From Streptomyces griseus subsp. griseus (lineage in GTDB: Bacteria > Actinomycetota > Actinomycetes > Streptomycetales > Streptomycetaceae), in NCBI RefSeq assembly GCF_003610995.1, contig NZ_CP032543.1:4340001-4404000 (forward strand): 64,000 nucleotides of DNA, read 5' to 3'. Of the stretch, positions 8,367-18,939 are shown in pieces. Each line of letters begins with the position of its first letter. Positions within the stretch are counted from its first letter, which is position 1. Both the position numbers and the translations under genes were made by a program. Under the pieces are notes generated by a model that saw only the letters and a program-made list of their open reading frames with translations, had not been told where the DNA came from and searched no databases.

Positions 8367-9959
8367 ATGGTGTTCCGCAGCGAGTACGCAGATGTGCCGG
8401 CCCTCGATGTCCCCATCCACGAAGCGGTCCTCGGCGAGGCCGCGAGCTTCGGTGACACCGTCGCCCTGATCGACGGGGTGAACGGCACCTCCCTCACCTA
8501 CGCCCAACTCGACGGCTTCCACCGGCGGATCGCCGCCGCACTCGCCGAGGCAGGGCTCAGGAAGGGCGACGTGCTCGCCCTGCACAGCCCGAACACCATC
8601 GCGTACCCGGCCGTCTTCTACGGCGCAACGCGCGCCGGCGCCTCCGTCACGACGGTCCACCCGCTGGCGACGGCCGAGGAGTTCGCCAAGCAGCTGGCCG
8701 ACAGCGGCGCGCAGTGGATCGTCACCGTCTCCCCGCTCCTGGAGACGGCCCGCCGCGCGGCCGAACTCACCGGCGGCGTCCAGGAGATCTACGTCTGCGA
8801 CCGGGCGCCGGCCTCGGAGGGGCACATCTCCATCCTGGACATGCTCACCTCCACCGCCCCCGAGCCGTTCATCGCCATCGACCCCGGCGAGGACGTGGCG
8901 GCGCTCCCGTACAGCTCCGGCACGACCGGCACGCCCAAGGGCGTGATGCTGACGCACCGGTCGATCGGGACGAACCTGGAGCAGCTGAGACCGTTCATCC
9001 CGATGGGGGAGGGTGACCGTATTCTGGCGGTATTGCCCTTCTTTCACATCTACGGGCTCACGGCGCTCATGAACGCGCCCCTGCGCTGCGGTTCCACCGT
9101 CGTCGTCCTGCCGCGCTTCGACCTGGCGCAGTTCCTGGAGGCCATCCAGACGCACCGCATCACCGGTCTGTACGTGGCCCCGCCGATCGTGCTGGCGCTG
9201 GCGAAGCACCCGTTGGTGGGGGAGTACGACCTGTCGTCGCTCCAGTACATCGTCAGCGCTGCAGCGCCCCTGGACGCCGAGCTGGCCGCTGCCTGTTCGG
9301 CCCGGCTGGGGCTGCCGCCGGTGCGGCAGGCGTACGGGATGACGGAGCTGTCGCCCGGGACGCATGTGGTGCCGCTCTCCGTGGAGGAGCCGCCGCCCGG
9401 CACGGTGGGCAGGCTGCTGCCGAACACCGAGATGCGGATCGTGTCGCTGGAGGACCCGGCGCGGGACGCGGAGCCGGGGACGGACGGCGAGATCCTGATC
9501 CGGGGCCCGCAGGTGATGAAGGGCTACCTGGGCCGCCCGGACGCCACCGCCGACATGATCGACGCGGACGGCTGGGTGCACACGGGGGACGTCGGCCGGG
9601 CCGACGAGGACGGCTGGCTGTACGTCGTCGACCGGGTCAAGGAGCTGATCAAGTACAAGGGGTACCAGGTCGCCCCGGCCGAGCTGGAGGCGCTGCTGCT
9701 GACCCATGAGCAGGTGGCGGACGCGGCGGTGATCGGGGTGTACGACGCCGAGGGCAACGAGGTCCCGAAGGCGTTCCTGGTGCGGTCCCCGGCGGCGGAC
9801 GGCCTGAGCGCGGACGACGTGATGGCGTACGTCGCCGAGCGGGTCTCCCCGTACAAGAAGGTGCGGCGGGCCGAGTTCATCGCGGCGGTGCCCCGGGCGG
9901 CGTCCGGCAAGATCCTCCGGCGCGAGCTGCGCGACCGGGAGAAGACGGAGGAACAGTGA
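8367..9959 (+). CDS. 4-coumarate-CoA ligase-type acyl-CoA synthetase
   Basis: A 530-residue member of the AMP-forming ANL superfamily that activates a carboxylic acid to its CoA thioester. The P-loop-like motif is YSSGTTGTPKGVMLTHRS near residue 185, the adenylate motif is QAYGMTELSPG, the hinge region is DGWLYVVDRVKELIKYKG, and the C-terminal catalytic lysine lies in AASGKILRRELR. The arrangement is closest to 4CL and related aryl/acyl ligases. I chose ATG 8367 over TTG 8358. The stop overlaps the next GTG by 4 bp, coupling it to the hydratase. Confidence 0.9.
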   Translation: MVFRSEYADVPALDVPIHEAVLGEAASFGDTVALIDGVNGTSLTYAQLDGFHRRIAAALAEAGLRKGDVLALHSPNTIAYPAVFYGATRAGASVTTVHPLATAEEFAKQLADSGAQWIVTVSPLLETARRAAELTGGVQEIYVCDRAPASEGHISILDMLTSTAPEPFIAIDPGEDVAALPYSSGTTGTPKGVMLTHRSIGTNLEQLRPFIPMGEGDRILAVLPFFHIYGLTALMNAPLRCGSTVVVLPRFDLAQFLEAIQTHRITGLYVAPPIVLALAKHPLVGEYDLSSLQYIVSAAAPLDAELAAACSARLGLPPVRQAYGMTELSPGTHVVPLSVEEPPPGTVGRLLPNTEMRIVSLEDPARDAEPGTDGEILIRGPQVMKGYLGRPDATADMIDADGWVHTGDVGRADEDGWLYVVDRVKELIKYKGYQVAPAELEALLLTHEQVADAAVIGVYDAEGNEVPKAFLVRSPAADGLSADDVMAYVAERVSPYKKVRRAEFIAAVPRAASGKILRRELRDREKTEEQ

Positions 9960-10690
9960 GTGCGATCGGCACATCCCGGGAACGGTCCATCGCGACCCTG
10001 ACGTTGGACTCCCCGGCCAACCGCAACGCGCTCTCGGCCGCGCTGGTGGGCGAGGCCCGGGAGGCGCTGGCGGAGGCCGCGGCCGACGACACCGTAAGGG
10101 CGGTGGTGCTGACCCATACCGGGACGACGTTCTGCGCCGGGGCGGATCTGACCGCGCCCCCGGACCCGGAGGCGTTCGTGGGCCTGATGCGGGAGATCGT
10201 GGCGCTGCCGAAGCCGGTGGTGGCCCGGGTCGAGGGGCACGTCCGGGCCGGGGGGCTGGGCCTGCTGGCGGCGTGCGACATCGCGGTCGCGGGCCCGACG
10301 TCGTCCTTCGCCCTCACGGAATCGCGGCTGGGCCTGGCCCCGGCGGTGATCTCCCTGACGCTGCTGCCCCGCGTGGACCGTACGGCAGCGAACCGCTACT
10401 ACCTCACGGGGGAGCGGTTCGACGCGGCGGAGGCGGCGCGGATCTCACTGGTCACGGTGGCCGCCGAGGACGTGGACAAGGCCCTCGCCCCGGTCCTGGA
10501 CGGCCTGCGCCGGGCGTCACCACAGGGGCTGGCCGCATCGAAGGAGCTGGTCACGGCTACGGTGCTGAGGAGCTTCGACCAGTACGCCGAAGACCTCATC
10601 GCCCGCTCAGCGGAACTGTTCGCCTCCGAGGAGGCCAGGGAGGGGATGACGGCCTTCCTTGAACGACGGGACCCGGCATGGGTGCGGTGA
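9956..10690 (+). CDS. Enoyl-CoA hydratase/isomerase family protein
   Basis: A 244-residue crotonase-fold protein. The oxyanion-hole motifs are visible as FCAGADLTAPP near residue 62 and HVRAGGLGLLAACDIAVA near residue 100. It would hydrate the product of the dehydrogenase or act as a lyase in the same pathway. One of the two catalytic glutamates of true hydratases seems to be replaced (RAGGLGLL where many members have GGG.EL), so a hydratase role is likely but not certain. It starts with GTG in a GTGA overlap with the ligase and overlaps the TetR gene by 13 bp. Confidence 0.85.
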   Translation: MSAIGTSRERSIATLTLDSPANRNALSAALVGEAREALAEAAADDTVRAVVLTHTGTTFCAGADLTAPPDPEAFVGLMREIVALPKPVVARVEGHVRAGGLGLLAACDIAVAGPTSSFALTESRLGLAPAVISLTLLPRVDRTAANRYYLTGERFDAAEAARISLVTVAAEDVDKALAPVLDGLRRASPQGLAASKELVTATVLRSFDQYAEDLIARSAELFASEEAREGMTAFLERRDPAWVR

Positions 10691-11286
10691 CATCTTCCTC
10701 CTCTGCTTCCCGGGCTGCTCACGCCCCCAAGCAGGACCGCAGCCGGGCGACCCGGCAGCGGCTCCTGGAGGCGGCGGTGGCCTGCCTGGCCGAACACGGC
10801 TGGGCGGGCTCCACCGTCTCGGTGGTCGCCGAGCGGGCCGGGGTCTCGCGGGGCGCGGCCCAGCACCACTTCCCGACCCGGGAGGACCTGTTCACCGGGG
10901 CGGTGGAGTACGTGGCCGAGGAGCGCTCGGCCGCCCTGCGCGCGCTCCCCGTGCAGGGGCGCGCGGAGGTGGTGGCGGCGCTGGTGGACCTGTACACGGG
11001 TCCGTTGTTCCGGGCCGCGCTCCAGCTCTGGGTGGCCGCGTCCAACGAGGAGCAGCTGCGGCCGCGCGTCACGGAGCTGGAGGCGCGGGTGGGCCGGGAG
11101 ACGCACCGCATCGCCGTCGAACTCCTGGGCGCGGACGAGTCCCGCCCCGGCGCCCGCGAGACGGTCCAGGGCCTGCTGGACATGGCCCGGGGCCTGGGCC
11201 TCGCCAACCTGCTCACCGACGACACGGCCCGGCGCGCGCGGGTGGTGGCGCAGTGGGCGGCGCTGGTGGAGGAGGGGCTGGGCTGA
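10678..11286 (+). CDS. TetR-family regulator of the catabolic operon
   Basis: A 202-residue TetR repressor. The N-terminal helix-turn-helix reads RQRLLEAAVACLAEHG followed by VAERAGVSRGAAQHHFPTRE; the C-terminal ligand domain is variable. The start codon lies inside the end of the hydratase gene, so it is the last gene of the operon. Such placement fits a repressor released by a CoA-ester intermediate. The palindrome at 876-887 is the best candidate site. Ligand and operator are inferred. Confidence 0.88.
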   Translation: MGAVTSSSSASRAAHAPKQDRSRATRQRLLEAAVACLAEHGWAGSTVSVVAERAGVSRGAAQHHFPTREDLFTGAVEYVAEERSAALRALPVQGRAEVVAALVDLYTGPLFRAALQLWVAASNEEQLRPRVTELEARVGRETHRIAVELLGADESRPGARETVQGLLDMARGLGLANLLTDDTARRARVVAQWAALVEEGLG

Positions 11287-11403
11287 GGCCGGGGGCGGTT
11301 CGCCACCGACGTACCGGTGTACGGGAGTTGGCGCGCGGATGAGGGGTCGGCGGCGAACATCCGGACGGCCGCCTGAACGGCCGTGGGGCACCGTACCGCT
11401 GGC

Positions 11404-11418
11404 TACGTTGACGCTGTG
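11404..11418 (+). promoter_or_regulatory. Leaderless-type -10 box before GTG 11416
   Basis: TACGTT (11404-11409) lies exactly six bases before GTG 11416, and no Shine-Dalgarno sequence is present. This matches the TAnnnT-N6-start geometry of leaderless Streptomyces transcripts, and it supports 11416 rather than upstream in-frame GTG 11383 as the start of the large gene. Confidence 0.5.
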
Positions 11419-14400
11419 CGGAGGCAACAACGGTCAGGGAACGACGGTGTCGGCAACAGCGCGAGTTCGAGCGCGCGGGACGCGTCCGAGGAGACCGTGC
11501 GGGCACCCCGGCCGGCCCGCCCGGCCGGACCGGGCGTCCTCGGCGGCGGCCCGCAGGGTTTGCGGGGCATGCAGCAGACGCTGGGCAACGCGGCCACGGC
11601 ACGGGCCGTGCGGCGGGGGAAGCAGCCGTTCGTACCGCCGCCGGTCATCGAGGAGGAGGGTGAGGGCGGGGGCCCCGGTGCCGGGCTGGGCGCGCGGCGG
11701 GGGATGGCCGACGAAGGTCCCCAACGGGCGGTGCGGCGCGGGAGGCGGCCCGTCGCCCTGCCCACGGCCATCCCCGAGAGCGCCGAGCAGGGGCTCGTCC
11801 TGCCGTCGTACCTGCGAGACCTGGAGACGGGCGGGCTGTCCACCGCGTACGGGCTGACCGGCCAGGAGTTCGTGGGCACCGCGATCGCGACCGTCGTGGG
11901 GCACGGCGACGGCACGGTGGCCGCCATCACCGCCGAACTGGCCGGGCGGCCCGAGTCGTTCTTCGGCCAGGGCCGCGCGTTCGCGGTGGAGGGTGCCGAG
12001 GGCGGCGACGGGTTCGACGTCACCGTGTCCATCGCCCGCGCCCCCGACGACCAGCTGCCCCTGTTCCACCCGGCCGCCGACCTCGCGACGGCGGCACCCC
12101 ACCCGGACGGGACGCCGTTCGCCGCGCTGGACGACCCCGAGGGCAAGGAGACCAAGGTCGACGTCCAGCACAACAGCGCCACCTCCGTGAGCAGTTCGGC
12201 CGGCAGCTCCGCCGCCAAGGGGGCGGGTGGCACGGCGTTCGGGCTCGCACCGGTCGTACCGGGCTGTGGCTGGGCGCGGCGGCGACGGGCAGCGTGCAGC
12301 CCTGGCAGTCCTCACGGGAGTCCCGCAGCCAGCGCGGCCTGGCCGAACCCCGCGTCCTGCGCAGCGACAAGGGCTCGGTGGAGGTGCCCCGCCGGGTGGT
12401 CTACGTCGTACGGATCCGGCGGCAGGAGGGCGGGACCCAGCAGCTCTTCCGGGGCTCGGGAGGGCTCACCCAGCGGGTGCCCACCGAGCACCTCGTACCG
12501 GACGGCACCGATGCGCCGGCCCGGCCGCAGCCGGTGGGCGGCGGCCTCGCACGCCAGATCTCGCTGGCCGACTCGTCGGCCCCGGTCGGCGTGTCCGACA
12601 CCGCCGCGCCGCACGAGGGCGGCGGCGGCCTCTTCGACACGGTCGCCTCGGTCCTGCACCCCTCGCTGACCGCGCCCGGCGCCCCCGGACGCTCCCGGCT
12701 GTACGGGGCGACCTCCACCCAGAACGTGCTGGAGGACCTGCCCCGGCTGCTGCGCGACGGCGTCACCGGAGAGGACCTCCAGTCCAAGGACGGCAGCATC
12801 GCGGGCACGTACCGGATGCGCGCCGTCGTCACCGGGCTGTCCCCCGCCTGGGGCACCGGGAAGACGCAGCTCCGTACCCACCAGCAGGCTCAGCACTCCA
12901 AGACCGAGACGGCGGGCAAGGGCCGCGCCCTCACCGCCGGTGCCGGCCCGGCGATCGGGTTCGGGGGCGCGCCCGACGCGGCCGTGGTGCGGGCCACCGC
13001 GATGCCGGTCGCGGCGGCCCGCAAGGCCCGGTTCAGCGTGAACGAGCAGACCGTCTCCACGCGCCAGGGCGCGGAGGTGCGCGGGGAGAAGGTGCTGTAC
13101 CTGGGGACGGTGCAGTTCACGGCGGAGGGCACCGGCCCCCGGTCGGCCCGGATGATCCTGCGCCCGGAGACACGGGTCGCCACGCACGCGATGCGGGTGT
13201 GGATCAGCCTGCGGGCCGACGAGGCGCAGGAGTTGGGACTGCCGCTGCCGCCGGGGGTGACGGCGGGCGACTTCATCAAGAGGCCGGTGCCGCAGGCGGG
13301 GGCCGGGGGCGGTGCCGGTACGAGTGCGGCCCCGGCGGCAGAGGCAGCGACGACGGGTGGGCCGGCCTCCGGGACAGCGGCCCCGGCCCCGGACGCGCGG
13401 CACCTCCCGTTCGGCGCGATGGGATCGAGTGTCACGCTGGGCCGGATCGACACCGGGCCCATGGTGCGGGCCGTACAGAACCTGTTCGTCAATGACGCCC
13501 AACTGGCCGGGTATCTCCCCGCCTTCGGCGCCACACGGCCCGCGGCGGACATCAGCAAGGAGGAGCACGAGGCGCAGCGCACCAACTACCGCGAGCTGAT
13601 GGCCGCCCTCTCCGAGACCAACCTGCGGGTGAACAAGGACCAGTTGCTGTCCACCGGCATCCGCGTCCGGCTGCGCCGCAAGTCCGCGATGCACTCCCAC
13701 GACGTGCAGGTGCGGGTACGCGGCGTCATGGGCGAGCCGAGCCACCTCGGCGACATCGACGACTGGCTGGTGCGCAGCCACGCGGGGGTGGCCGCCAGCG
13801 TACAGAGCGGGCGCAGCAGTTCGCGGTCGATCGGCGGCATGGTGCTGGCCCAGGCCCGGGTGGTCCCGGGGGTGCTCACCGGCTCGGTCCGCTACGAGCG
13901 GCAGAACACCGGCACCCGCCGCAACCAGGCCGGCCCCACCACCCGTACCGACGTCCTCACCAACGGATCGGAGAGCGCGAGCGCGTTCGGGGCGGCGCTG
14001 CGGCTGAACGTGGACGTCACCATGACCTCGCGGAAGCGGAAGCTGGCCCGCGCGGTGACCCCGGGCGCCCCCGGCCGGGACGTACCGGACGTCCGGACGC
14101 TGAGCGACCTGGACGTCGGCTCGCAGGACGTACGTCTGCTCACGCCGTCCGAGTTCACCGTCGACACGGCGGGGAAGGCGCGGCTGGACGCGGGCGGTGG
14201 GCAGGCCCCCGGCCCGGTGCGGGCCGTGGACGCGGGCGGCATCGGGGATCTGGCCGGGATGGCGCCGCGCCCGGCCGACGGGCGGCCGGTACGGGACTGG
14301 CAGCTGGTGGAGACCATCGGCGACGGGCAGCCGGTCCGTGAGCTAGCCCTCGCCCTCCTGGCCAGGGCCGCCGCCCGGGACCAGGCGCTGTCCACGGAGG

Positions 14401-16759
14401 GGCTCGCGCCCCGGCTGGCGGTCGAGGAACGCTTCAGCCCGCGGGCGATCATGGCCTCGCTGCGGCAGGCCGTGTCCTCCGGGTGGGTGGTGAAGAACCT
14501 GCGGTACCCGCGCCGGCTGGCCGCGCTGAACGGCGCGGTGGGCACCCGGCTGGCGCTGACCACGCCCCGGCTGGTGCACGAGGCCGCGGGACCGGGCACC
14601 GAGACGTTCGTGCTGGGCGGCCACCAGGCGGGCGGGCAGCGGGGGAGCGGCGTCACCGATACGGTGCAGGCCGGGGGCACCGGCGTACAGAACGGGCCCG
14701 AGTGGCGGATCGGTGAGGGGCTGTCGGCCGGTGGGTCGATCAGCAGGGGCGACTCCGAGGCCGCCACCGTGTCGGGGACCGTGGAGCGCAACGCCCATAC
14801 GCCGAAGAAGGCGCCGCTGTATCTCGTCCGGTGCGACCTGGTGGTCACCATGGTGGCGGAGGTCAAGGTCACGGGCGGCGGCCCGTACGTCGCCCGGGCG
14901 GCGCGCACGCTGCCGGGGGCGGCGGCGGTGTGGCTGACGGCGGAGCAGTTGCGGGCGGCGGGGGTGGCCCTGCCCGCGGCGGCGCGCAGGGCGCTGAGGA
15001 CGGGCGGTACGGGCAGTGCCGCCGCTACGGCGGCGGGCAGTGGTCAGGCCGGCGGGGCGCAGACCGTCCCCACCGGGCCCGCGGCCGCCCACGCCGCAGG
15101 CTCGGCAGCGGCGGCTGCCGGTGGTGGCGGTCCGACCCGCCCGAGGCCCGCCCTCGCCCGGTCCCTGCCGCTCGGCTTCGGCATGATCGAGGACCTGCCG
15201 GACTTCGTGCCCCTGCTGGGGGGCCTGCGCGACCGCCTCGCGGCCATGGGGCGGCAGGACCTGGCCGACGACCTGCTGCCCCGGCAGCAGCTGCGGGACC
15301 GCAACGACAACGTGCAGCGCCTGCTGCGGGTCCTGGACCGGGACGGCTCCGCCGGCCTGCTGGGCAGCGCCATGGACGGCGGGGTCACGGTGGAGCTGCT
15401 GGACGGCCGCAGGACGCCGTACTGGGCGGTGTTCAGGGTCGCCCGCACCGCCGCGGGCGTCTGGGACGGTGAGGCGGACGACGGCCGGGACATGGAGTAC
15501 ATCACCTCGGCCGTCGCCCAGCAGGCCGGCTCGCACGAGGAGGGCGAGACCTCCGGTGTGGAGGGCGTCCTCGCGGGCTCCGGGAAGCCGGACGGCGGAG
15601 TGGGGCAGCTGAAGAGCGCGGGTGCGGCGGGCGGGATCGGTATCGGTTCGGGTGCGGGACGGCGCCGTGGCGGCGCGGCGCGTGGCCAGCTGGGTATGAA
15701 GACGGTCGCGGAGGCGAAGACGGCGAAGGCGGCGAGGATGCGGGTGCCGATCAGGGCCTTCCTCGAACTCCACGCGGCCGGCCGCAGGGTCGCCATGGCC
15801 GAATCAGGCCCTACGTCGCTGGTCCACCGGGTCCTGGAGAGCGACCTCACGGCGCTGGGCCGGGTGAGCGCCCTGCCCCGTACCGCGCTGAACGCACCGG
15901 GCGGTGCCGGACCGGCCGCCGGGCCGCCCGGCGGCTCGGCCGGGCTGGGCGCCTGGCGGGCCGGCGGGGTGCCGCTGCCGATGGAGGCGCAGGTGAACGG
16001 CTTCCAAGGTGCGCCGCGCGTAAGGGCGTTGGTGGACACGGCGGTACGGGCGGCGGGCGGCAACGACCGCTTCCGCCGCAAGGGCCAGGCCGCCGCCTAC
16101 ACACTGGGCGAAGCGGTCTCCACCGAGTGGCTGATCTCGGCCCTGCCCCTGCTCACCAACGCCGGTGCGGAGCTGCCGCCGGTGCACGCGAGCGGGGCGA
16201 AGGGCCAGGACCTGCGGGTCTCGGTCCACGCCCGGCTGAGGGACGGGCAGGTGCTGGGGGTGGGCGACAAGATGACGTTCGAAACGGTGGCCCAGAGCGA
16301 CCTGGGGCACCCCGCCCCACCCAGGCGGACGGCCAGAGCTCGGCCGAACAGGGCAGGTACGGGCGCGGCCTGTTCGGCGCCGGGGTCCTGAACGCCGACG
16401 AGTTCCGCCTCAACCAGCTGATGGCCAACGCGGGCGGCTCGGGCTCGGGCAGCGGCGCGGCGGCACAGGGCGCGGGCTCGATGCCACTGCACAAGCCGAA
16501 GTTCGCCTCGGTGCTGGTGGCGTTCACCCTGGACGTGAGGGTGGTGGCCCGGGTGACGGACCGCGTACGCACGTCCCGTACACAGGTGTCGGAACGCGAC
16601 GTGACCCTCCCGGCCCCGGTGGTGATCCGCATGCCCCAACCGATGGCCACCCGCCTCCTGACCACCCACCCGACGGCGCTCACGGACCCGGGGGACCGGC
16701 TGGGGCTGCGGGCGGCGGCAGCAGCGGCGGCGGTTCCGCCGCCGTCCACGGGGCCGTGA
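11416..16759 (+). pseudogene. Large repetitive protein, two frameshifts
   Basis: One coding region of about 1,780 codons is spread over three frames. Frame 1 runs from GTG 11416 to about 12262, where a single base is missing: CCGGGCTGTGG reads PGC, while one extra G restores PGLWLGAAATGSVQPW. Frame 2 then runs to about 16310, and a second one-base loss there is bypassed to give ADGQSSAEQGRYGRG and so on to the stop at 16759. The N-terminus has GLRGMQQTLGNAATARAVRRG, resembling the LQ.xxGNxAV.R leader of many actinobacterial DUF4157/injection-system-associated proteins, but no HExxH protease motif. Long modules recur, for example LPFGAMGSSV and LPLGFGMIED. No catalytic domain was recognised. 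It is either a decayed member of a giant toxin-like family or a gene with two assembly errors. Confidence 0.65.
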
Positions 16760-17096
16760 GGGGGCGCTGCTTGCGGGGCCTACGGACGGGGATCTGACGC
16801 CGGGGTGGGCGGGGGCCCGTGTGCGCGGGGACCACCGTTCGTGAGCCAGGTTCCCCTGGCAAAGCGTTCAACCTGGGCGAGGTTCAGAAGGAAAGTCCAC
16901 CCCATCTCCGAGTTGAGGCATTGCGGCGACGACGAAAACGGAAGGGCCGGGGCGCGTTCGCTCAGTGCAAACCTGGTCAGCCTCTGTGAAAGGCCCCCGG
17001 GGTTGCGGGGCGGGCGAGACCCGGAGGTACGCCACGCGGCCTGACGTGCTCAGTGTCGTACCGGGTCGAAAGCCGTCTCCCGCCCCTGGACCAGGG
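16760..17096. other. Intergenic, no gene recognised
   Basis: 337 bp between the broken large gene and the convergent HD-domain gene. A short inverted repeat CCAGG-ttcc-CCTGG lies near 16847-16860 and CCCCGGGG near 16994. No convincing promoter, RNA or coding frame was seen. The 79-codon open frame at 16805 has no ribosome site or recognisable domain. Confidence 0.5.
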
Positions 17097-17678
17097 TTAC
17101 TCCTTGCCCTCCCCGAGGGCGGTGCGCAGCCAGTCAAGGGGCCCTTGTGCCAGAAGTTCGTCGGCCAGCCGGTTCGCGGTCCGCGTGACGAGGCGGTCCC
17201 GGCTGTTGTCGATCCACCGCTGGGCGCTCGCGTAGCCCTGCGCCTTGTACTCGATGCCCTGGAGCAGGCACTCCAGCTTGTCCGCGTCGCGGGCGCAGAC
17301 CGCCTCCGGCGACTCCTTCGCCTCGTACTCCGCCACCAGCTCCCGGACAGCCGAGGCCAGCACCTCGGGCATGCCAGCCGTCTGATCGGCCGTGACCTCC
17401 TGCGGGTCGCCGGCGGGCGCGTACTTCTTCCCCAGGTGGTTCACGTCCCCGGTCCGGCTTTCCTGTGTGTCATGCCACACAGCGAGATAGGCGGCCCGGG
17501 CGGGGTCGGCACCCTCCAGCTTCGCGATGACCGTCGCGATCAACGCCGTACGCCACGAATGCTCGGCAACACTCTCCGGGTCATGCACCCCGGCCATCCA
17601 CCAACCGGTACGCCGCGCATGCTTGAGCGTGCCCGCCTCGTACAGGAAACGGCCCACCGCGGATAGGTCGTCAGCCAC
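17097..17678 (-). CDS. HD-domain hydrolase, YfbR/HDDC2-like
   Basis: A 193-residue HD-superfamily protein similar to 5'-deoxynucleotidase YfbR. Metal ligands are visible as H40 (VAEHSWR), H69-D70 (AVWHDTQES) and a later Asp in CARDADKLECLLQG. The family removes phosphate from deoxynucleoside 5'-monophosphates. GTG 17678 follows GAGAGGAGA at good spacing. It lies 12 bp downstream of the HTH regulator gene and is probably co-transcribed with it. A role in nucleotide clean-up is the family prediction; its link to the neighbouring PIMT locus is unknown. Confidence 0.85.
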   Translation of the reverse strand: MADDLSAVGRFLYEAGTLKHARRTGWWMAGVHDPESVAEHSWRTALIATVIAKLEGADPARAAYLAVWHDTQESRTGDVNHLGKKYAPAGDPQEVTADQTAGMPEVLASAVRELVAEYEAKESPEAVCARDADKLECLLQGIEYKAQGYASAQRWIDNSRDRLVTRTANRLADELLAQGPLDWLRTALGEGKE

Positions 17679-17690
17679 GGCGTTCTCCTC

Positions 17691-18809
17691 TCACGCCTCA
17701 GCGAGGCGGATTGCGTACCGGATGCCCTCCAACTCCCGGCGCGTCCGCGCCGACAGCTCCCGACCATCCAACATCACGGGGAGGGATGCGCGTAGTTCGC
17801 CACCGATCACAGTTCCAGGGCGCAACAGGTTGGGACGGGCGGCGATCAGCGCCCACAAAGTGTGGACGTTCAGGTCGAAGAATCCGTGGTCCGGGGTCAA
17901 GCCCCGCACCAGGTGACGCATCAGCTTGTCGCCTGGCCATTGGCCTGGGATCGTTTCGGCGATGAAGTCGTCGGACAGCTGGACATGTGGTGCCTCGCCG
18001 ATCCAGTATGCCCAGTAGTTGAGGTTCGCCGCCTCGCCCGCGTCGTCATCGGCGAGAGCCGTGGTGATGAAGTGCTCCATCCGGTCCCGGTCTCCCTGCC
18101 TTGCGGCGACTGCCGAGACCGAACGGGCGTTGAGCCAGTCGGACAGCCAGCCGTCCGGGCGCTCGGCTCGCTGCTGCTGAGCCAGCCACTCGGAGGTGTC
18201 GGCTGCGCCGTCGTACCCGGCCAGGTAAAGGGCTTGGCGGCGCAGCAGAAAACGGTCCGCGCCAAGCGCCTGCTCTGCCGCCTGGCGCATGCGCGAAAAG
18301 AAGCGTCTGCGGTCGGCAGCGGGGAGCTCCGGTCCTCGCGGTACGGGGCCCCGACGTGGTCTCGGCGGGTCGGTCAGTGTGCGCAACGGTGTCGGAGTCA
18401 CGCCGTTTAGCGGCCAGGACAGCAGCTCGACCAGTTCACGCTGCATAACCCACGCCCCGAGGGGGCTGTCACGGGCTGCTACGTCCCCGTCGAGGGCAGC
18501 TGCGAGCAGTACGTCGGCTTCCGTAGCCCGTTCCAGGGCCATGAGCAAGGAGGGCGCGCTGCCCAGCCGTAAGAGTTGATGACGGTATACGAGCATCTGC
18601 CCGACCGGTACAGCGATCAGCGGGCGGCGTCCCGACTCCCAGCCCGCGATGGTGTCGGGCGAAAGCCTCAGGTGCTCCGCGAGGGAATCCTGGGTGTGGC
18701 CCAACTGCTCGCGGATCAGGCGAAACACATACCCGGACACGGTGCCGCCACGGCTCCTCTGCGGCATTCCCCGACCACCGGTCAGGGCGGTCCGTGAGGC
18801 GTTGTCCAT
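17691..18809 (-). CDS. XRE-type HTH regulator with a TTA codon
   Basis: A 372-residue regulator. The N-terminal XRE helix-turn-helix (about residues 25-75) reads [32 protein letters not shown] long helical C-terminal region resembles Streptomyces regulators with TPR-like sensor domains ([32 protein letters not shown]). ATG 18809 is preceded by GGGGGGA. Codon 80 (18570-18572) is TTA, the rare leucine codon read by bldA tRNA, so translation should be developmentally delayed. It is divergent from the small-ORF/PIMT operon and followed by the HD hydrolase gene, which makes it the likely local regulator. Confidence 0.85.
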   Translation of the reverse strand: MDNASRTALTGGRGMPQRSRGGTVSGYVFRLIREQLGHTQDSLAEHLRLSPDTIAGWESGRRPLIAVPVGQMLVYRHQLLRLGSAPSLLMALERATEADVLLAAALDGDVAARDSPLGAWVMQRELVELLSWPLNGVTPTPLRTLTDPPRPRRGPVPRGPELPAADRRRFFSRMRQAAEQALGADRFLLRRQALYLAGYDGAADTSEWLAQQQRAERPDGWLSDWLNARSVSAVAARQGDRDRMEHFITTALADDDAGEAANLNYWAYWIGEAPHVQLSDDFIAETIPGQWPGDKLMRHLVRGLTPDHGFFDLNVHTLWALIAARPNLLRPGTVIGGELRASLPVMLDGRELSARTRRELEGIRYAIRLAEA

Positions 18810-18860
18810 GCTGTCCCCCCTGCCTGTCGACTGCAGCCGCATACCCGTACTCGCGGTCAG

Positions 18861-18889
18861 TTCAAGCGACGCCCCCTGCTCTCTACCGT
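18861..18889 (+). promoter_or_regulatory. Candidate promoter of the small-ORF/PIMT operon
   Basis: TTCAAG (18861-18866) and TACCGT (18884-18889) are separated by 17 bp and lie about 50 bp upstream of GTG 18940 in the 130-bp divergent region. The match to the housekeeping consensus is only partial. Confidence 0.35.
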
Positions 18890-18939
18890 CGTAGTCAGAG
18901 TGACGCCTCAGCAGCTGAGCGTAGTGGAAGGGTGTTGTC

